From an uncultured Aequorivita sp. (GTDB taxonomy: Bacteria > Bacteroidota > Bacteroidia > Flavobacteriales > Flavobacteriaceae), in NCBI GenBank assembly GCA_937125455.1, contig CAKZLK010000022.1, positions 1 to 64,000 of the forward strand: a DNA stretch of 64,000 nt, written 5' to 3'. The notes under the pieces are model-generated. The model saw only the letters and a list, made by a program, of their open reading frames with translations, did not search any database and had not been told where the DNA came from. Positions 26,954 through 36,606 of the stretch are shown in pieces; the stretch's first letter is position 1; every line of letters begins with the position of its first letter. Both the position numbers and the translations under genes were made by a program.

Positions 26954-29473
26954 ATGAAACACACATATAAAATATACGGAATGACTTGCAACGGCTGCAG
27001 AGGCCACGTAGAAAAAACCTTGAGTGAAGTTGAAGGTGTTTCCAAAGCATCGGTAAATCTTGAAAGAGCCGAAGCAAGTATCGAAATGGAAAAACATATT
27101 CCATTAAAAGTTTTCCAAAAAGCTTTGGAAGACGATGGGGGGAGGTATAGCATTTCCCTTCTTAATGATTTAGAAGCTGCACAAAATCATCAAAAGAAAA
27201 AGGAAGAGAAACGAGCAAAGCAAAGCAGTTCTGGCACCTTCTACTGCCCGATGCACTGTGAGGGCGAAAAAACCTATAATAAGCCAGGTGATTGCCCGGT
27301 TTGCGGAATGGATTTGGTGGAAGAAGCCAAAACTTCAGCCAATAATGTTGCCGAATTTACCTGCCCAATGCATTCTGAAGTAGTTCGGGACGAACCAGGT
27401 TCCTGTCCCATTTGTGGAATGGATTTGGTTCCCAAAGAAGTGGACGATTCTGCCGAAAATAAGACGTATAAAACCTTACTGAATAAATTTTGGATTGCTG
27501 TGGCTTTCACGGTTCCTATCTTTTTGATTGCTATGTCGGAAATGATTCCAAATAACCCATTGTACGATTTGATGTCAATGGAATATTGGAACTGGGTTCA
27601 ATTTGCCTTGTCGCTACCAGTAGTTTTCTACGCTACATGGATATTTTTTGAGCGCGCCTATCGTTCCATAAAAACGTGGAATTTAAATATGTTTACCCTC
27701 ATCGGGATTGGAGCAGGAGTGGCTTGGGTGTTTAGTGTTTTTGGGATGATGTTTCCAGATTTTTTCCCCGCTCAATTTAAAACTGAATCTGGGTCTGTGC
27801 ATGTGTATTTTGAAGCTGCAACAGTAATACTCACATTGGTTTTAATGGGACAGGTTCTGGAAGCCCGTGCACACAATCGAACAAATTCAGCAGTAAAGGA
27901 GTTATTGAAATTGGCTCCAAACCAAGCAGTGCGAATTATTAACGGAAAAGAAGAAACGATTGCAATTGACAAGATACAAGTAAGCGACAAACTCCGCGTT
28001 AAACCTGGGGATAAAATTCCCGTAGACGGAAGTATTCTCGATGGTGAAAGCTCCATAGACGAGTCGATGATTACTGGTGAGCCCGTTCCCGTTTCAAAAG
28101 CGGAGGGCGATAAAGTGAGTTCCGGAACCATCAATGGCAAACAAACGTTTGTGATGACAGCCGAAAAAGTGGGGAGTGATACCTTGCTTTCTCAGATTAT
28201 CGAAATGGTAAACAAGGCAAGCCGCAGCCGTGCGCCTATTCAAAAACTGGCAGATAAAATATCAGGATGGTTTGTTCCGATCGTGGTTTTGATTTCAATT
28301 ATAACTTTTATTGTTTGGGCGGTTTTTGGGCCTGATCCAAAATACGTTTATGCTTTGGTGAATGCCATTGCAGTTTTGATAATTGCCTGTCCCTGCGCAC
28401 TCGGTCTTGCCACACCAATGTCCGTGATGGTGGGAGTAGGGAAGGGAGCCCAAAATGGGGTTCTTATCAAAAATGCTGAAGCCCTTGAAACTTTGAACAA
28501 AATCGATGTTTTAATTATTGACAAAACGGGAACTATTACCGAAGGAAAACCTTCAGTTGAAAAAGTGGGTGCTTCGGAAATTTTTTCAGAGGAAGAGGTG
28601 CTTCAATACATAGTTTCGCTCAATCAAAACAGTGAACATCCTTTGGCAGACGCTACTATAGAATATGGAAAGGCGCAGCATTCTGATCCCGAAGGTTCGG
28701 GATTAAAAACAACAAATTTTAATTCGGTTACTGGAAAAGGTGTCACCGGAATTATTGATGGAAAGAAAATAGCGCTTGGAAATAAAAAAATGATGGAAGA
28801 AGTTGGTGCAACAATTTCCGAAGTTATCCAAAAGAAAGTTTCTGAAGAACAGCAAAAGGGAAAAACTGTACCGATGCTTTCCGTGGACGGAAAAGTTGAA
28901 GGTTATATTGTTATTGCTGATAAAATTAAAGAAACCAGTAAAAAAGCAATTGCCGAGTTTCAGAAGAAAGGTGTTGAGGTTATTATGCTAACTGGCGATA
29001 ATCACGACACCGCAAAAGCAGTTGCTTTTGAATTAAACCTCGCTGATTTTAAAGCTGAAATGCTTCCTCAAAATAAGCTGGAAGTAGTTGAAAAACTTCA
29101 AGCCGACGGCAAAATGGTAGCGATGGCAGGCGACGGTATAAACGATGCGCCTGCTTTAGCAAAAAGCGATGTTGGAATTGCAATGGGAACTGGCACGGAC
29201 GTAGCCATTGAAAGTGCTAGTGTAACCTTGGTAAAAGGTGATCTTCACGGCATTGTAAAGGCTTTTCACTTAAGTGAAAAAGTAATGCGCAACATTAAAC
29301 AAAACCTATTTTTCGCTTTGATTTACAACACACTCGGAGTGCCTATTGCTGCTGGGGTTCTTTTTCCTGTTTTCGGAATTCTATTATCACCGATGATTGC
29401 TGCACTCGCTATGAGTTTCAGCTCGGTTTCGGTAATTACTAATGCATTGCGGTTGCGTGGTGCAAAAATTTAA
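26954..29473 (+). CDS. copA: Copper-exporting P1B-type ATPase
   Basis: 839 residues. An N-terminal HMA domain with GMTCNGC is followed by two heavy-metal-binding zinc-ribbon-like domains, YCPMHCEG...CPVCGMDL and FTCPMHSE...CPICGMDL (about 98-160). The ATPase core has CPC at 479-481, phosphorylated Asp 523 in [16 protein letters not shown] and [10 protein letters not shown]-terminal helices show YNTLGVP and [15 protein letters not shown], the YN and MxxSS signatures of the Cu+ (P1B-1) group. It pumps Cu+ out of the cytoplasm. It is tightly packed between the permease and the TonB receptor. Confidence 0.95.
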   Translation: MKHTYKIYGMTCNGCRGHVEKTLSEVEGVSKASVNLERAEASIEMEKHIPLKVFQKALEDDGGRYSISLLNDLEAAQNHQKKKEEKRAKQSSSGTFYCPMHCEGEKTYNKPGDCPVCGMDLVEEAKTSANNVAEFTCPMHSEVVRDEPGSCPICGMDLVPKEVDDSAENKTYKTLLNKFWIAVAFTVPIFLIAMSEMIPNNPLYDLMSMEYWNWVQFALSLPVVFYATWIFFERAYRSIKTWNLNMFTLIGIGAGVAWVFSVFGMMFPDFFPAQFKTESGSVHVYFEAATVILTLVLMGQVLEARAHNRTNSAVKELLKLAPNQAVRIINGKEETIAIDKIQVSDKLRVKPGDKIPVDGSILDGESSIDESMITGEPVPVSKAEGDKVSSGTINGKQTFVMTAEKVGSDTLLSQIIEMVNKASRSRAPIQKLADKISGWFVPIVVLISIITFIVWAVFGPDPKYVYALVNAIAVLIIACPCALGLATPMSVMVGVGKGAQNGVLIKNAEALETLNKIDVLIIDKTGTITEGKPSVEKVGASEIFSEEEVLQYIVSLNQNSEHPLADATIEYGKAQHSDPEGSGLKTTNFNSVTGKGVTGIIDGKKIALGNKKMMEEVGATISEVIQKKVSEEQQKGKTVPMLSVDGKVEGYIVIADKIKETSKKAIAEFQKKGVEVIMLTGDNHDTAKAVAFELNLADFKAEMLPQNKLEVVEKLQADGKMVAMAGDGINDAPALAKSDVGIAMGTGTDVAIESASVTLVKGDLHGIVKAFHLSEKVMRNIKQNLFFALIYNTLGVPIAAGVLFPVFGILLSPMIAALAMSFSSVSVITNALRLRGAKI

Positions 29474-29476
29474 AAG

Positions 29477-31711
29477 ATGAAAAATCTATTATATATACTT
29501 TTTATACTTCCGCTCTGCGTTTTTTCACAGGAGAGAATATCGGGAACTATTACCGAAAATATTAATAATGAAGAAATACCGCTTAGTGGTGCAAACGTTT
29601 ATTGGTTAAATACTTCCGTAGGATCTGTAACCGATTTTGATGGGAATTTTGAAATTCCATATCAGCCTGAATACAAAAGCTTAGTCATCAGTTTTGTGGG
29701 ATATAAAACGGATACTATTTCGATAGGTTCCCCTAAAAGAATTACACATTCGTTGAAATCTAAAGCCAATTTGGATGAAGTAACTGTTACCGCGAGACAA
29801 AAAGCTTCCTCACGGTCATTTATACAATCTACTAATGTTTTGAATGTGAGTAGCGCCGAACTTTTGAAAGCAGCTTGCTGCAACTTAGCAGAAAGTTTTG
29901 AAACGAATCCATCCATTGACGTAAATTTTGCTGATGCTATTTCGGGAACGCGACAAATTAAAATGCTTGGACTGACCAGTCCCTATATTTTAATTACGAC
30001 TGAAAATGTCCCCAGTATCCGCGGAGCTTCACAAACGTATGGTTTAAGTTTTATCCCAGGAACTTGGGTGGAGAGTATTCAAATTACAAAAGGTGCAGGT
30101 AGTGTTGTAAATGGTTATGAAAGCATTACAGGGCAAATTAATGCTGAATTACAGAAACCATTGACAGATGATAAACTTTTTGTGAATGCATATGGTTCTG
30201 GTAATGGCCGTTTTGAGCTGAATACACATTTAAATACAAAGGTTAGCAAACGTTGGAGTACAGGGCTATATATCCATGGGAATATGCGCGAAACTGAATT
30301 TGATAAAAATAACGATTCATTTTTGGATGCGCCACTAATGCAGCAAGTAAATGTAATGAATCGCTGGCAGTATACCGATCAGGAAAATGGTTATGTCGGT
30401 TTTTTCAATTTTAGATATTTGAACGATGAAAAGCAGACGGGCCAAATATTCTACGATCCAGATAAAGATCGCGGCACCACAAATGCGTGGGGAAGCGAAA
30501 TAAAAACACAACGATTTGATCTATCAGGAAAATTTGGTTTTGTAAACCCCGATATTCCTTGGCGTACTGGTGGATTGCAACTTGCGTATAGCCACCATAA
30601 CCAAGAATCTTACTTCGGATTTAACGATTATAATATTCAGCATAACAGTTTGTATGCCAATCTGCTTTATAATTCAATCATTGCAGATTCGCGACATAAA
30701 ATAAAAACTGGATTGAGCGCAACCTATGATGGTTACGACGAATTAGTTTTGACCGAAAACTTTAGTAGGGTTGAAAACTCCGTGGGAGCATTTTTTGAAT
30801 ACAATTTTGACAATTTGGGTAATTTGAACTTTACTGCAGGAATCCGTGCCGATGTCCACAATAGGTTGGGAACTTTTATAACGCCTCGTTTCCATTTGCG
30901 CTATACTCCGTGGGATAAATCTGCTTTTAGGATTTCAGCAGGAAGAGGGAAACGGAGTGCGAATATTTTTACAGAAAACCAGCAGCTCTTTGCTACTTCA
31001 AGAAGCATAAATATTTTAAACTCTGGTGGTAGTATTTATGGATTAGACCCAGAAATTGCTTGGAATTATGGCGTTTCCTATTTGCAAGGGTTTAATATAT
31101 TCGGTAGAAAAGCTGATGTGACTTTTGATTTTTACAGAACCGATTTTGTGAACCAAATTGTGGTGGATTGGGAAAGCCCTTCGGAAGTCAGTTTTTATAA
31201 TCTGGATGGCGAAAGTTATTCTAACAATTTTCAGGTAGAGTTCAATTATAATGCTTTTGAACATTTTGACCTGAGATTAGCTTATAAATATTATGATGTG
31301 GAAACAACTTATTTCAGTGGAAAAAAACAAACACCATTAACACCGAACCATCGTTTTTTTGCAAATGCCTCCTATGAAACCCTTCAAAGCGCGAAAGGCG
31401 GAAATTGGAAGTTTGATGCAACTTTCAATTATATGGGTAAGCAACGATTTGCTTCTACAGAAAGTTATTTAAATACCATTGGGCTTTCTGAATTTTCTCC
31501 AAGTGTTTCGACTTTGAATGCTCAGGTTACAAAAGTTTTTTCATCTAATTTTGAAATCTATGTTGGTGGAGAAAACCTAACCAATGTGAAGCAGCAAAAC
31601 CCAATTGTTGGAAGTAGTAATCCATTTGGAACAACTTTTGACACTACCTATGTTTACGGACCAATTTTCGGAAGTTCTTATTATGCAGGCTTGCGATACA
31701 GTATTAATTAA
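29477..31711 (+). CDS. TonB-dependent outer-membrane receptor of the copper operon
   Basis: 744 residues: signal peptide (about 1-17), carboxypeptidase-regulatory-like domain (about 20-95), plug domain with vicinal Cys 134-Cys 135 in LLKAACCNLAESF, then a 22-strand-type barrel ending in an aromatic-rich strand (YYAGLRYSIN). It needs the proton force through TonB to move a ligand across the outer membrane. It is 3 bases after copA, so the ligand is probably copper or a copper chelate. The plug Cys pair is unusual in general but seems characteristic of this Bacteroidetes subgroup. Confidence 0.9.
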   Translation: MKNLLYILFILPLCVFSQERISGTITENINNEEIPLSGANVYWLNTSVGSVTDFDGNFEIPYQPEYKSLVISFVGYKTDTISIGSPKRITHSLKSKANLDEVTVTARQKASSRSFIQSTNVLNVSSAELLKAACCNLAESFETNPSIDVNFADAISGTRQIKMLGLTSPYILITTENVPSIRGASQTYGLSFIPGTWVESIQITKGAGSVVNGYESITGQINAELQKPLTDDKLFVNAYGSGNGRFELNTHLNTKVSKRWSTGLYIHGNMRETEFDKNNDSFLDAPLMQQVNVMNRWQYTDQENGYVGFFNFRYLNDEKQTGQIFYDPDKDRGTTNAWGSEIKTQRFDLSGKFGFVNPDIPWRTGGLQLAYSHHNQESYFGFNDYNIQHNSLYANLLYNSIIADSRHKIKTGLSATYDGYDELVLTENFSRVENSVGAFFEYNFDNLGNLNFTAGIRADVHNRLGTFITPRFHLRYTPWDKSAFRISAGRGKRSANIFTENQQLFATSRSINILNSGGSIYGLDPEIAWNYGVSYLQGFNIFGRKADVTFDFYRTDFVNQIVVDWESPSEVSFYNLDGESYSNNFQVEFNYNAFEHFDLRLAYKYYDVETTYFSGKKQTPLTPNHRFFANASYETLQSAKGGNWKFDATFNYMGKQRFASTESYLNTIGLSEFSPSVSTLNAQVTKVFSSNFEIYVGGENLTNVKQQNPIVGSSNPFGTTFDTTYVYGPIFGSSYYAGLRYSIN

Positions 31712-31735
31712 TTCAAATTCAAAACAATAAAAAAA

Positions 31736-32095
31736 ATGAAGAAAATAATTGCAATTTTAGGAATACTCTTTATGGGAGTTACGGGTTTTGCCCAAAACAA
31801 AAATGCAAAAGCCACTATAGAAGTAGATGGCATTTGCGGCATGTGTAAACAGCGAATTGAAAAAGCATCTATTCAGGCCAAAGGAGTGAAATCTGCTATT
31901 TGGGATGTGGAATCCCACGAACTGAAGCTTATTTACAACGATGGGAAAACTGATTTAACAAAAATTCAACAAAGCATTGCGGACAGTGGTCACGACACTC
32001 AAGATATAAAAGCCAAAGATGAAGTGTATGAAAATATTGATCCTTGTTGTAGGTATCGTGATCAACAAGTTATTGATGATCATAAAGACGATTGA
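31736..32095 (+). CDS. Exported heavy-metal-associated (HMA) domain protein
   Basis: 119 residues with a signal peptide (about 1-20). HMA fold (about 25-92) with the metal site GICGMCKQRIEK, Cys 34 and Cys 37 (CxxC, where most HMA domains have MxCxxC). A tail adds Cys 104-Cys 105 and a His (DPCCRYRD). It is a likely periplasmic Cu(I) carrier between the TonB receptor and the oxidase or ATPase. Last gene of the packed operon, 24 bases after the receptor. Confidence 0.88.
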   Translation: MKKIIAILGILFMGVTGFAQNKNAKATIEVDGICGMCKQRIEKASIQAKGVKSAIWDVESHELKLIYNDGKTDLTKIQQSIADSGHDTQDIKAKDEVYENIDPCCRYRDQQVIDDHKDD

Positions 32096-32197
32096 ATTTT
32101 CATTAAAAAAAGCTATTGTTAAACTTTAGCTAACAAGTGAATAATTTAACAGTGGCACATTTTACCTTTATGGTGTTAATCAATAAAAATAATTGTT

Positions 32198-32302
32198 ATG
32201 CCACAACAACAGCAAAACAAAAAGCCGCAACCTGCAAAAGGCCCACAAGCCAAAAAACAGGATCCAAAGAAGGCTTCGCCAGCTGCTCCTAAGAAGAAGT
32301 AG
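32198..32302 (+). CDS. 34-residue Lys/Pro/Gln-rich microprotein
   Basis: ATG at 32198, stop TAG at 32300-32302. Opens MPQQQQNKKPQPAKG and ends PAAPKKK. It has no hydrophobic residue to speak of and is strongly basic. It has its own intergenic space, a -7-like TACCTTTA about 27 bases upstream and a strong terminator 30 bases after the stop, so it looks like a real single-gene unit. Probably disordered and nucleic-acid-binding. No family recognised. Confidence 0.6.
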   Translation: MPQQQQNKKPQPAKGPQAKKQDPKKASPAAPKKK

Positions 32303-32332
32303 TTTTTGGCCGGTCTGTTAAATTAGACTTAG

Positions 32333-32367
32333 AAAACCATCCAGGTTTAAAATTTGGATGGTTTTTT
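32333..32367 (+). terminator. Rho-independent terminator
   Basis: AAAACCATCCA (32333-32343) pairs perfectly with TGGATGGTTTT (32355-32365), followed by T residues. It ends the microprotein transcript. Confidence 0.88.
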
Positions 32368-32444
32368 ATTTTTAGAAATTCGACGTTTAGGTTTTAAGGG
32401 ATAAAATCATTTTATTTATTTTTACTTGCTAAATCAGAAATTAA

Positions 32445-32978
32445 ATGACACAAATTTTAGGAATAGGTTCGCGTATAAATCATCCCAAATACGGAAAAGG
32501 AGTAGTTACTAATGTTACAGCAAAAATGTATTGGGTAACATTTATTGAAAATGGCTTAGAGACTATTGCCACCGATGACGATTTTGAAATTATTGAAGCC
32601 GCCGAGGATGAAGTGGATACCGTAAGTTTTTATGAAGTTGAAAAGAGCCTTCGCGATATTCTTAAAAAATGGAATGGTTTCAGTGAAATTGTTCCTATAG
32701 CAGACAAATGGAAGGGCGGTACGATTGTTTTACAACCGGCAGACAAGAGTTTGACTACAAAAGAAATTCCTATTGACACATTTTTTCATAAGATAGTTAT
32801 GCTTCGCGACCGATTGCGGGTGATGGAGCAAAAGATAAACTCTAGCAAAGAGTTGACAGACCAAGATAAAGTAGATCTGCAACAGTATATAACCCGTTGC
32901 TACGGTAGCTTGACCACTTTTAATGTTCTTTTTAAAAGTAATTCACAACAATTTAAAGGGGATAGCGCCTCTAAATAA
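32445..32978 (+). CDS. Conserved hypothetical protein with Tudor/SH3-like N terminus
   Basis: 177 residues, soluble. The first 45 residues (GIGSRINHPKYGKGVVTNVTAKMYWVTF) look like the small SH3/Tudor-like barrel found at the ends of UvrD/PcrA helicases and in CarD-like proteins. The rest is helical, with GTIVLQPADKSLTTKEIPIDTFFHKIVMLRDRLRVMEQKI (split by function: a flexible segment then a helix). Common in Flavobacteriia without known role. Stand-alone gene with its own terminator. Confidence 0.75.
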   Translation: MTQILGIGSRINHPKYGKGVVTNVTAKMYWVTFIENGLETIATDDDFEIIEAAEDEVDTVSFYEVEKSLRDILKKWNGFSEIVPIADKWKGGTIVLQPADKSLTTKEIPIDTFFHKIVMLRDRLRVMEQKINSSKELTDQDKVDLQQYITRCYGSLTTFNVLFKSNSQQFKGDSASK

Positions 32979-33007
32979 TCGTTTTAACTATAAGATTATT
33001 GAAGATT

Positions 33008-33048
33008 GACTGACCACTCTTTTTTTAGAGTCCAGTCGCCTTTTTTTT
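33008..33048 (+). terminator. Rho-independent terminator after the conserved hypothetical
   Basis: GACTG/CAGTC and ACTCT/AGAGT form a stem (33008-33037) with a small internal bulge and a T loop, then GCC and eight T. Confidence 0.78.
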
Positions 33049-33328
33049 AAAAAATTACTGCTTTTTAACAAGAAATTTCTTTCTACTCATTTATTTGTCT
33101 TTCAGTCCAAAAACGGCATTATTTGTGAAGTTAGGGGAATTGTTCATAAAGTGTTTGAATTTTTTTTGTTTTAAAATACCCTTCCTTTTTTTTACGGCAT
33201 GTTTCTTGATGCTTCCGAAAACATAAGAAAACCAAGGCTTTGCAAAATTTTAACCTAAATTTTCCGTCGAAAGGTGAGTTTTAAAATAACTTTTTGATAA
33301 AAATTTCATAATCTACTTTCATTAAAAG
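33049..33328. other. AT-rich intergenic leader before susC, no gene seen
   Basis: Together with its flanks this is the only gap over 300 bases without a gene. It has no open frame with coding character, no tRNA fold and no long inverted repeat. Several T-runs and two ACGGCAT copies (about 33113 and 33195) are visible. It may hold regulatory sites for the SusC/D pair. Confidence 0.5.
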
Positions 33329-33359
33329 TTGGAATTGTAAGATTTTATTGGCACTTTTG
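33329..33359 (+). promoter_or_regulatory. Candidate susC promoter
   Basis: TTG (33329-33331) and CACTTTTG (33352-33359, one mismatch to TAnnTTTG) are 20 bases apart, inside the 17-23 range reported for flavobacterial promoters. The susC ATG is 26 bases downstream. Confidence 0.4.
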
Positions 33360-33385
33360 GGGTGCTAATTCAAACAAACAAAAAA

Positions 33386-36300
33386 ATGAAAACAAAGTTT
33401 AGTGGAATTTTAACACTCTTGTTAGTGTTGATTGTGCAGCTCGCTTTTGCACAGGAGAAAACAATTTCCGGAACGGTGGCCGATGACACAGGTTTACCTC
33501 TTCCAGGAGTTAACATAATTATAAAAGGTACTAGTACCGGAACGCAGTCTGACTTTGATGGTAATTATACTATTGATGCTGCTATGGGACAAACACTTGT
33601 TTATAGCTATGTAGGTTTTGAGACCCAAGAGATTGCTGTTGGGGCCTCAAATAAAATGAATGTAACCATGAAAGCCGGTTCAGCATTGGACGAGGTTGTG
33701 GTAACTGCACTTGGAATTTCCCGTGAGAAACAATCTTTGGGTTATTCTACACAGCAGGTAGAAGGCGAGGACATCGCTACTGTTAAGAGTAACAACTTTA
33801 CAAATGCTCTTTCTGGTAAGGTTTCTGGACTTCAAATTAGAAGAAACAACAACATGGGTGGTTCTACTAACGTAGTTATTAGGGGTAACACTTCTTTAAC
33901 TGGGGACAACCAAGCATTGTTCGTTATTGATGGTGTGCCTATCAGTAACAGGAATACTAACGATGCGGCTCAAACTCAGGCAAGAGGTAATTACTATGAT
34001 TATGGTAATGCTGCTTCTGATATTAATCCAGACGACATTGAATCTATTAACGTTCTTAAGGGTGCTGCTGCATCTGCGCTATACGGTTCACGTGCTGCCA
34101 ACGGGGTTATTATCATTACTACTAAAAAAGGTAAGAAAGCTAAAGGTCTTGGAGTTACACTTAACTCTAATGCAACTGTAGGTTTTATAGACAAAAGTAC
34201 TTTTGCTGAATACCAAAATCAATATGGTCCAGGTTACGGCGATTACTTTACTTTTGAAGATATTAATGGTGATGGTTCGGATGATCAAGTTGCAAACTAT
34301 GTTGATGATGCTTCTTATGGTCCTGCTCTTAATCCAAATTTATATTTGTACCAATGGGATTCTTTTGATCCAGCTTCTGCAAATTACTTGAAAAGAACTC
34401 CTTATGTTGCAGCTAAAAATGGTCCAATCACCTTTTTTGAAACACCAATAACACTTACTAACTCTATTTCGATTTCTAATGGATTGGAAAATGGTTCATA
34501 CCGTTTGTCTTATACCAAATTAAGTCAATCAGGGTTGTTGCCAAATAGTTCATTGGACAGACATAACTTTATATTCAGTGGAACCTATGATGTTAATGAT
34601 AAATTAACTGTTAGTGGCTTTGCAAACTACATTAAGTCTGATGCATTGGGTCGTAACTCTACTGGTTATAATGATAACGTTGTAGGTAACATGAAACAAT
34701 GGTGGGCTGTAACTACAGATATTAAAGCACAAAGAGATATATACTTTGCAACAAAAAGAAACGTAACCTGGAATCCAGGAAGTGCTGAGCCAGGTGCTGC
34801 TCCACTTTATTGGGATAACCCTTACTGGACTCGTTATGAAAACTACCAAGATGATGGAAGAAGTCGTTTCATTGGTAATTTTGAATTGAACTACGAACTT
34901 GCCAAATGGGTAAGTGTTACAGGTAGAGTATCTACTGATACATATAATGAATACCAAGAAGAGCGAAGAGCTGTTGGTTCTGTTGCTACTTCATTCGGTG
35001 TTGCTCGTGGAAATGTTGATTCAGGTTACTTAAGAAGAGATATTACTGCTACTGAAACAAACTATGACTTGATGCTTAACTTTAATACAGATTTTTCTGA
35101 AAGCATAAGTTTTGCCGGTATATTAGGTACTAACATACGAAGAAATGAGTTTAACTCTTTAACAAATTCTACTGCTGGTGGATTGGTAATTCCTGGGCTT
35201 TATTCACTACAGAATAGTGCTTCACCATTACCTAATCCAGTTGAAAAAGCTGAAAAAATTGGAGTGGATGGTATCTATGCAAGTGCATCTTTTGGATTTG
35301 CAAACACTGTTTTCCTAGACGGTACTATACGAAGAGATCATTTCTCTACATTACCTGTAGATGATAGTTCTTTCTATTATCCTTCTATTTCTACAAGTTT
35401 TGTGTTTAGCAAATTGCTAAATGTAAATGCTATTTCTTTCGGTAAATTGCGTTTAAACTATGCTGTAGTAAGTAACGGAGCTCCTTTTGATAGACTTTAT
35501 GATACTTATATTATCAACAATGATATAGGAACTTCTATTCCTAATGTATCAAATAATCCAAATCTAAAACAAGAAACAACTAAGAGTTATGAAGCTGGTC
35601 TTGAAATGAGATTTATTGATAACAGACTTGGTTTTGATGTATCTTACTACAAATCAAACTCTACTGACCAAATTGTTACTGTGCCAATTTCAGCAGCTAC
35701 TGGTTATACCGGAAAATTGTTAAACGCTGGTGAGATTGAAAACACAGGTATTGAAGTATCTTTAAATGCAATGCCAGTGAAAACAGATAACTTTAGCTGG
35801 GGCTTTAATGTAAACTGGTCTCAAAACAAAAACGAAGTTATTGCATTGCCTGATGGAATTGAAACTTTACAGTTAGGTAGCTTCCAAGGAGGTGTTACAA
35901 TCAACGCTGTAGTTGGTGAGCCTTATGGTGTTATTTACGGTCAAGATTTTGTTTACCTGAATGGTGAAAAAGTTGTAAACCCAGATAACGGAAGATATCT
36001 TAAAACTCCTACTTCAAACAATGTTCTTGGAGATACTAACCCAGATTGGTTAGCAGGTATTACAAACACCTTGACTTATAAAAATCTTGCGTTTAGTTTT
36101 CTTATTGATATCCAACAAGGAGGAAGCCTTTTCTCTCTTGACCAATATTACGGACAAGCAACAGGTATTTATGCAAATACTGTGTTTACAAATGATTTAG
36201 GAAATCCTGTAAGAAACACATTGGAAGATGGTGGTGGATATATCAACCCAGGTGTTAATCCTGATGGATCTGTTAACACTACTAGAACTGATGCAAATGG

Positions 36301-36595
36301 CTTTAGTGGTTTTGGTTATGCTGCACTTCCAGCTGCTGAATTTGTATACGATGCTAGTTATATAAAACTGCGTCAAGTTTCACTTACTTATACACTGCCA
36401 TCAAAATTTTTGGATAACACATTTTTGACAGGCTTGTCATTCAGTGCTACAGGATCTAACTTGTGGATTATTGACAAAAACTTGCCTTATGCTGATCCAG
36501 AAGCAGGTTTAAGTTCTGGTAACCTTCAAGGATATGTTACAGGTTCATTGCCAACTACCCAAGATTACGGGTTTAACATTAAAGCACAATTTTAA
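33386..36595 (+). CDS. susC: SusC/RagA family TonB-linked outer membrane protein
   Basis: I start it at ATG 33386 (1069 residues, MKTKFSGILTLLLVL), which puts the signal peptide first; a GTG 24 bases earlier is less likely. Carboxypeptidase-like domain (about 22-105, GTVADDTGLPLPGVNI), then the SusC plug with ALGISREKQSLGYSTQQV and the hallmark IRGNTSLTGDNQALFVIDGVP, LYGSRAANGVIIITTKKGK, and a large barrel ending in F. Imports glycans or peptides with its SusD partner. No glycosidase, peptidase or regulator is next to it, so the substrate is unknown. Codon choice (GGT, GCT, AAC) suggests strong expression. Confidence 0.96.
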   Translation: MKTKFSGILTLLLVLIVQLAFAQEKTISGTVADDTGLPLPGVNIIIKGTSTGTQSDFDGNYTIDAAMGQTLVYSYVGFETQEIAVGASNKMNVTMKAGSALDEVVVTALGISREKQSLGYSTQQVEGEDIATVKSNNFTNALSGKVSGLQIRRNNNMGGSTNVVIRGNTSLTGDNQALFVIDGVPISNRNTNDAAQTQARGNYYDYGNAASDINPDDIESINVLKGAAASALYGSRAANGVIIITTKKGKKAKGLGVTLNSNATVGFIDKSTFAEYQNQYGPGYGDYFTFEDINGDGSDDQVANYVDDASYGPALNPNLYLYQWDSFDPASANYLKRTPYVAAKNGPITFFETPITLTNSISISNGLENGSYRLSYTKLSQSGLLPNSSLDRHNFIFSGTYDVNDKLTVSGFANYIKSDALGRNSTGYNDNVVGNMKQWWAVTTDIKAQRDIYFATKRNVTWNPGSAEPGAAPLYWDNPYWTRYENYQDDGRSRFIGNFELNYELAKWVSVTGRVSTDTYNEYQEERRAVGSVATSFGVARGNVDSGYLRRDITATETNYDLMLNFNTDFSESISFAGILGTNIRRNEFNSLTNSTAGGLVIPGLYSLQNSASPLPNPVEKAEKIGVDGIYASASFGFANTVFLDGTIRRDHFSTLPVDDSSFYYPSISTSFVFSKLLNVNAISFGKLRLNYAVVSNGAPFDRLYDTYIINNDIGTSIPNVSNNPNLKQETTKSYEAGLEMRFIDNRLGFDVSYYKSNSTDQIVTVPISAATGYTGKLLNAGEIENTGIEVSLNAMPVKTDNFSWGFNVNWSQNKNEVIALPDGIETLQLGSFQGGVTINAVVGEPYGVIYGQDFVYLNGEKVVNPDNGRYLKTPTSNNVLGDTNPDWLAGITNTLTYKNLAFSFLIDIQQGGSLFSLDQYYGQATGIYANTVFTNDLGNPVRNTLEDGGGYINPGVNPDGSVNTTRTDANGFSGFGYAALPAAEFVYDASYIKLRQVSLTYTLPSKFLDNTFLTGLSFSATGSNLWIIDKNLPYADPEAGLSSGNLQGYVTGSLPTTQDYGFNIKAQF

Positions 36596-36606
36596 AACAT
36601 AGAAAA

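Noticed and set aside
29477-31711. TonB receptor as an iron-siderophore receptor
   Set aside because: There is no siderophore gene or FecIR pair; a 3-base gap to copA and the Cys pair in the plug favour copper.
33244-33257. AAAATTTTAACCTA shared with 47575-47588 as a common regulatory site
   Set aside because: Such an AT-rich 14-mer is likely by chance in this genome, and the two neighbouring genes have no functional link.
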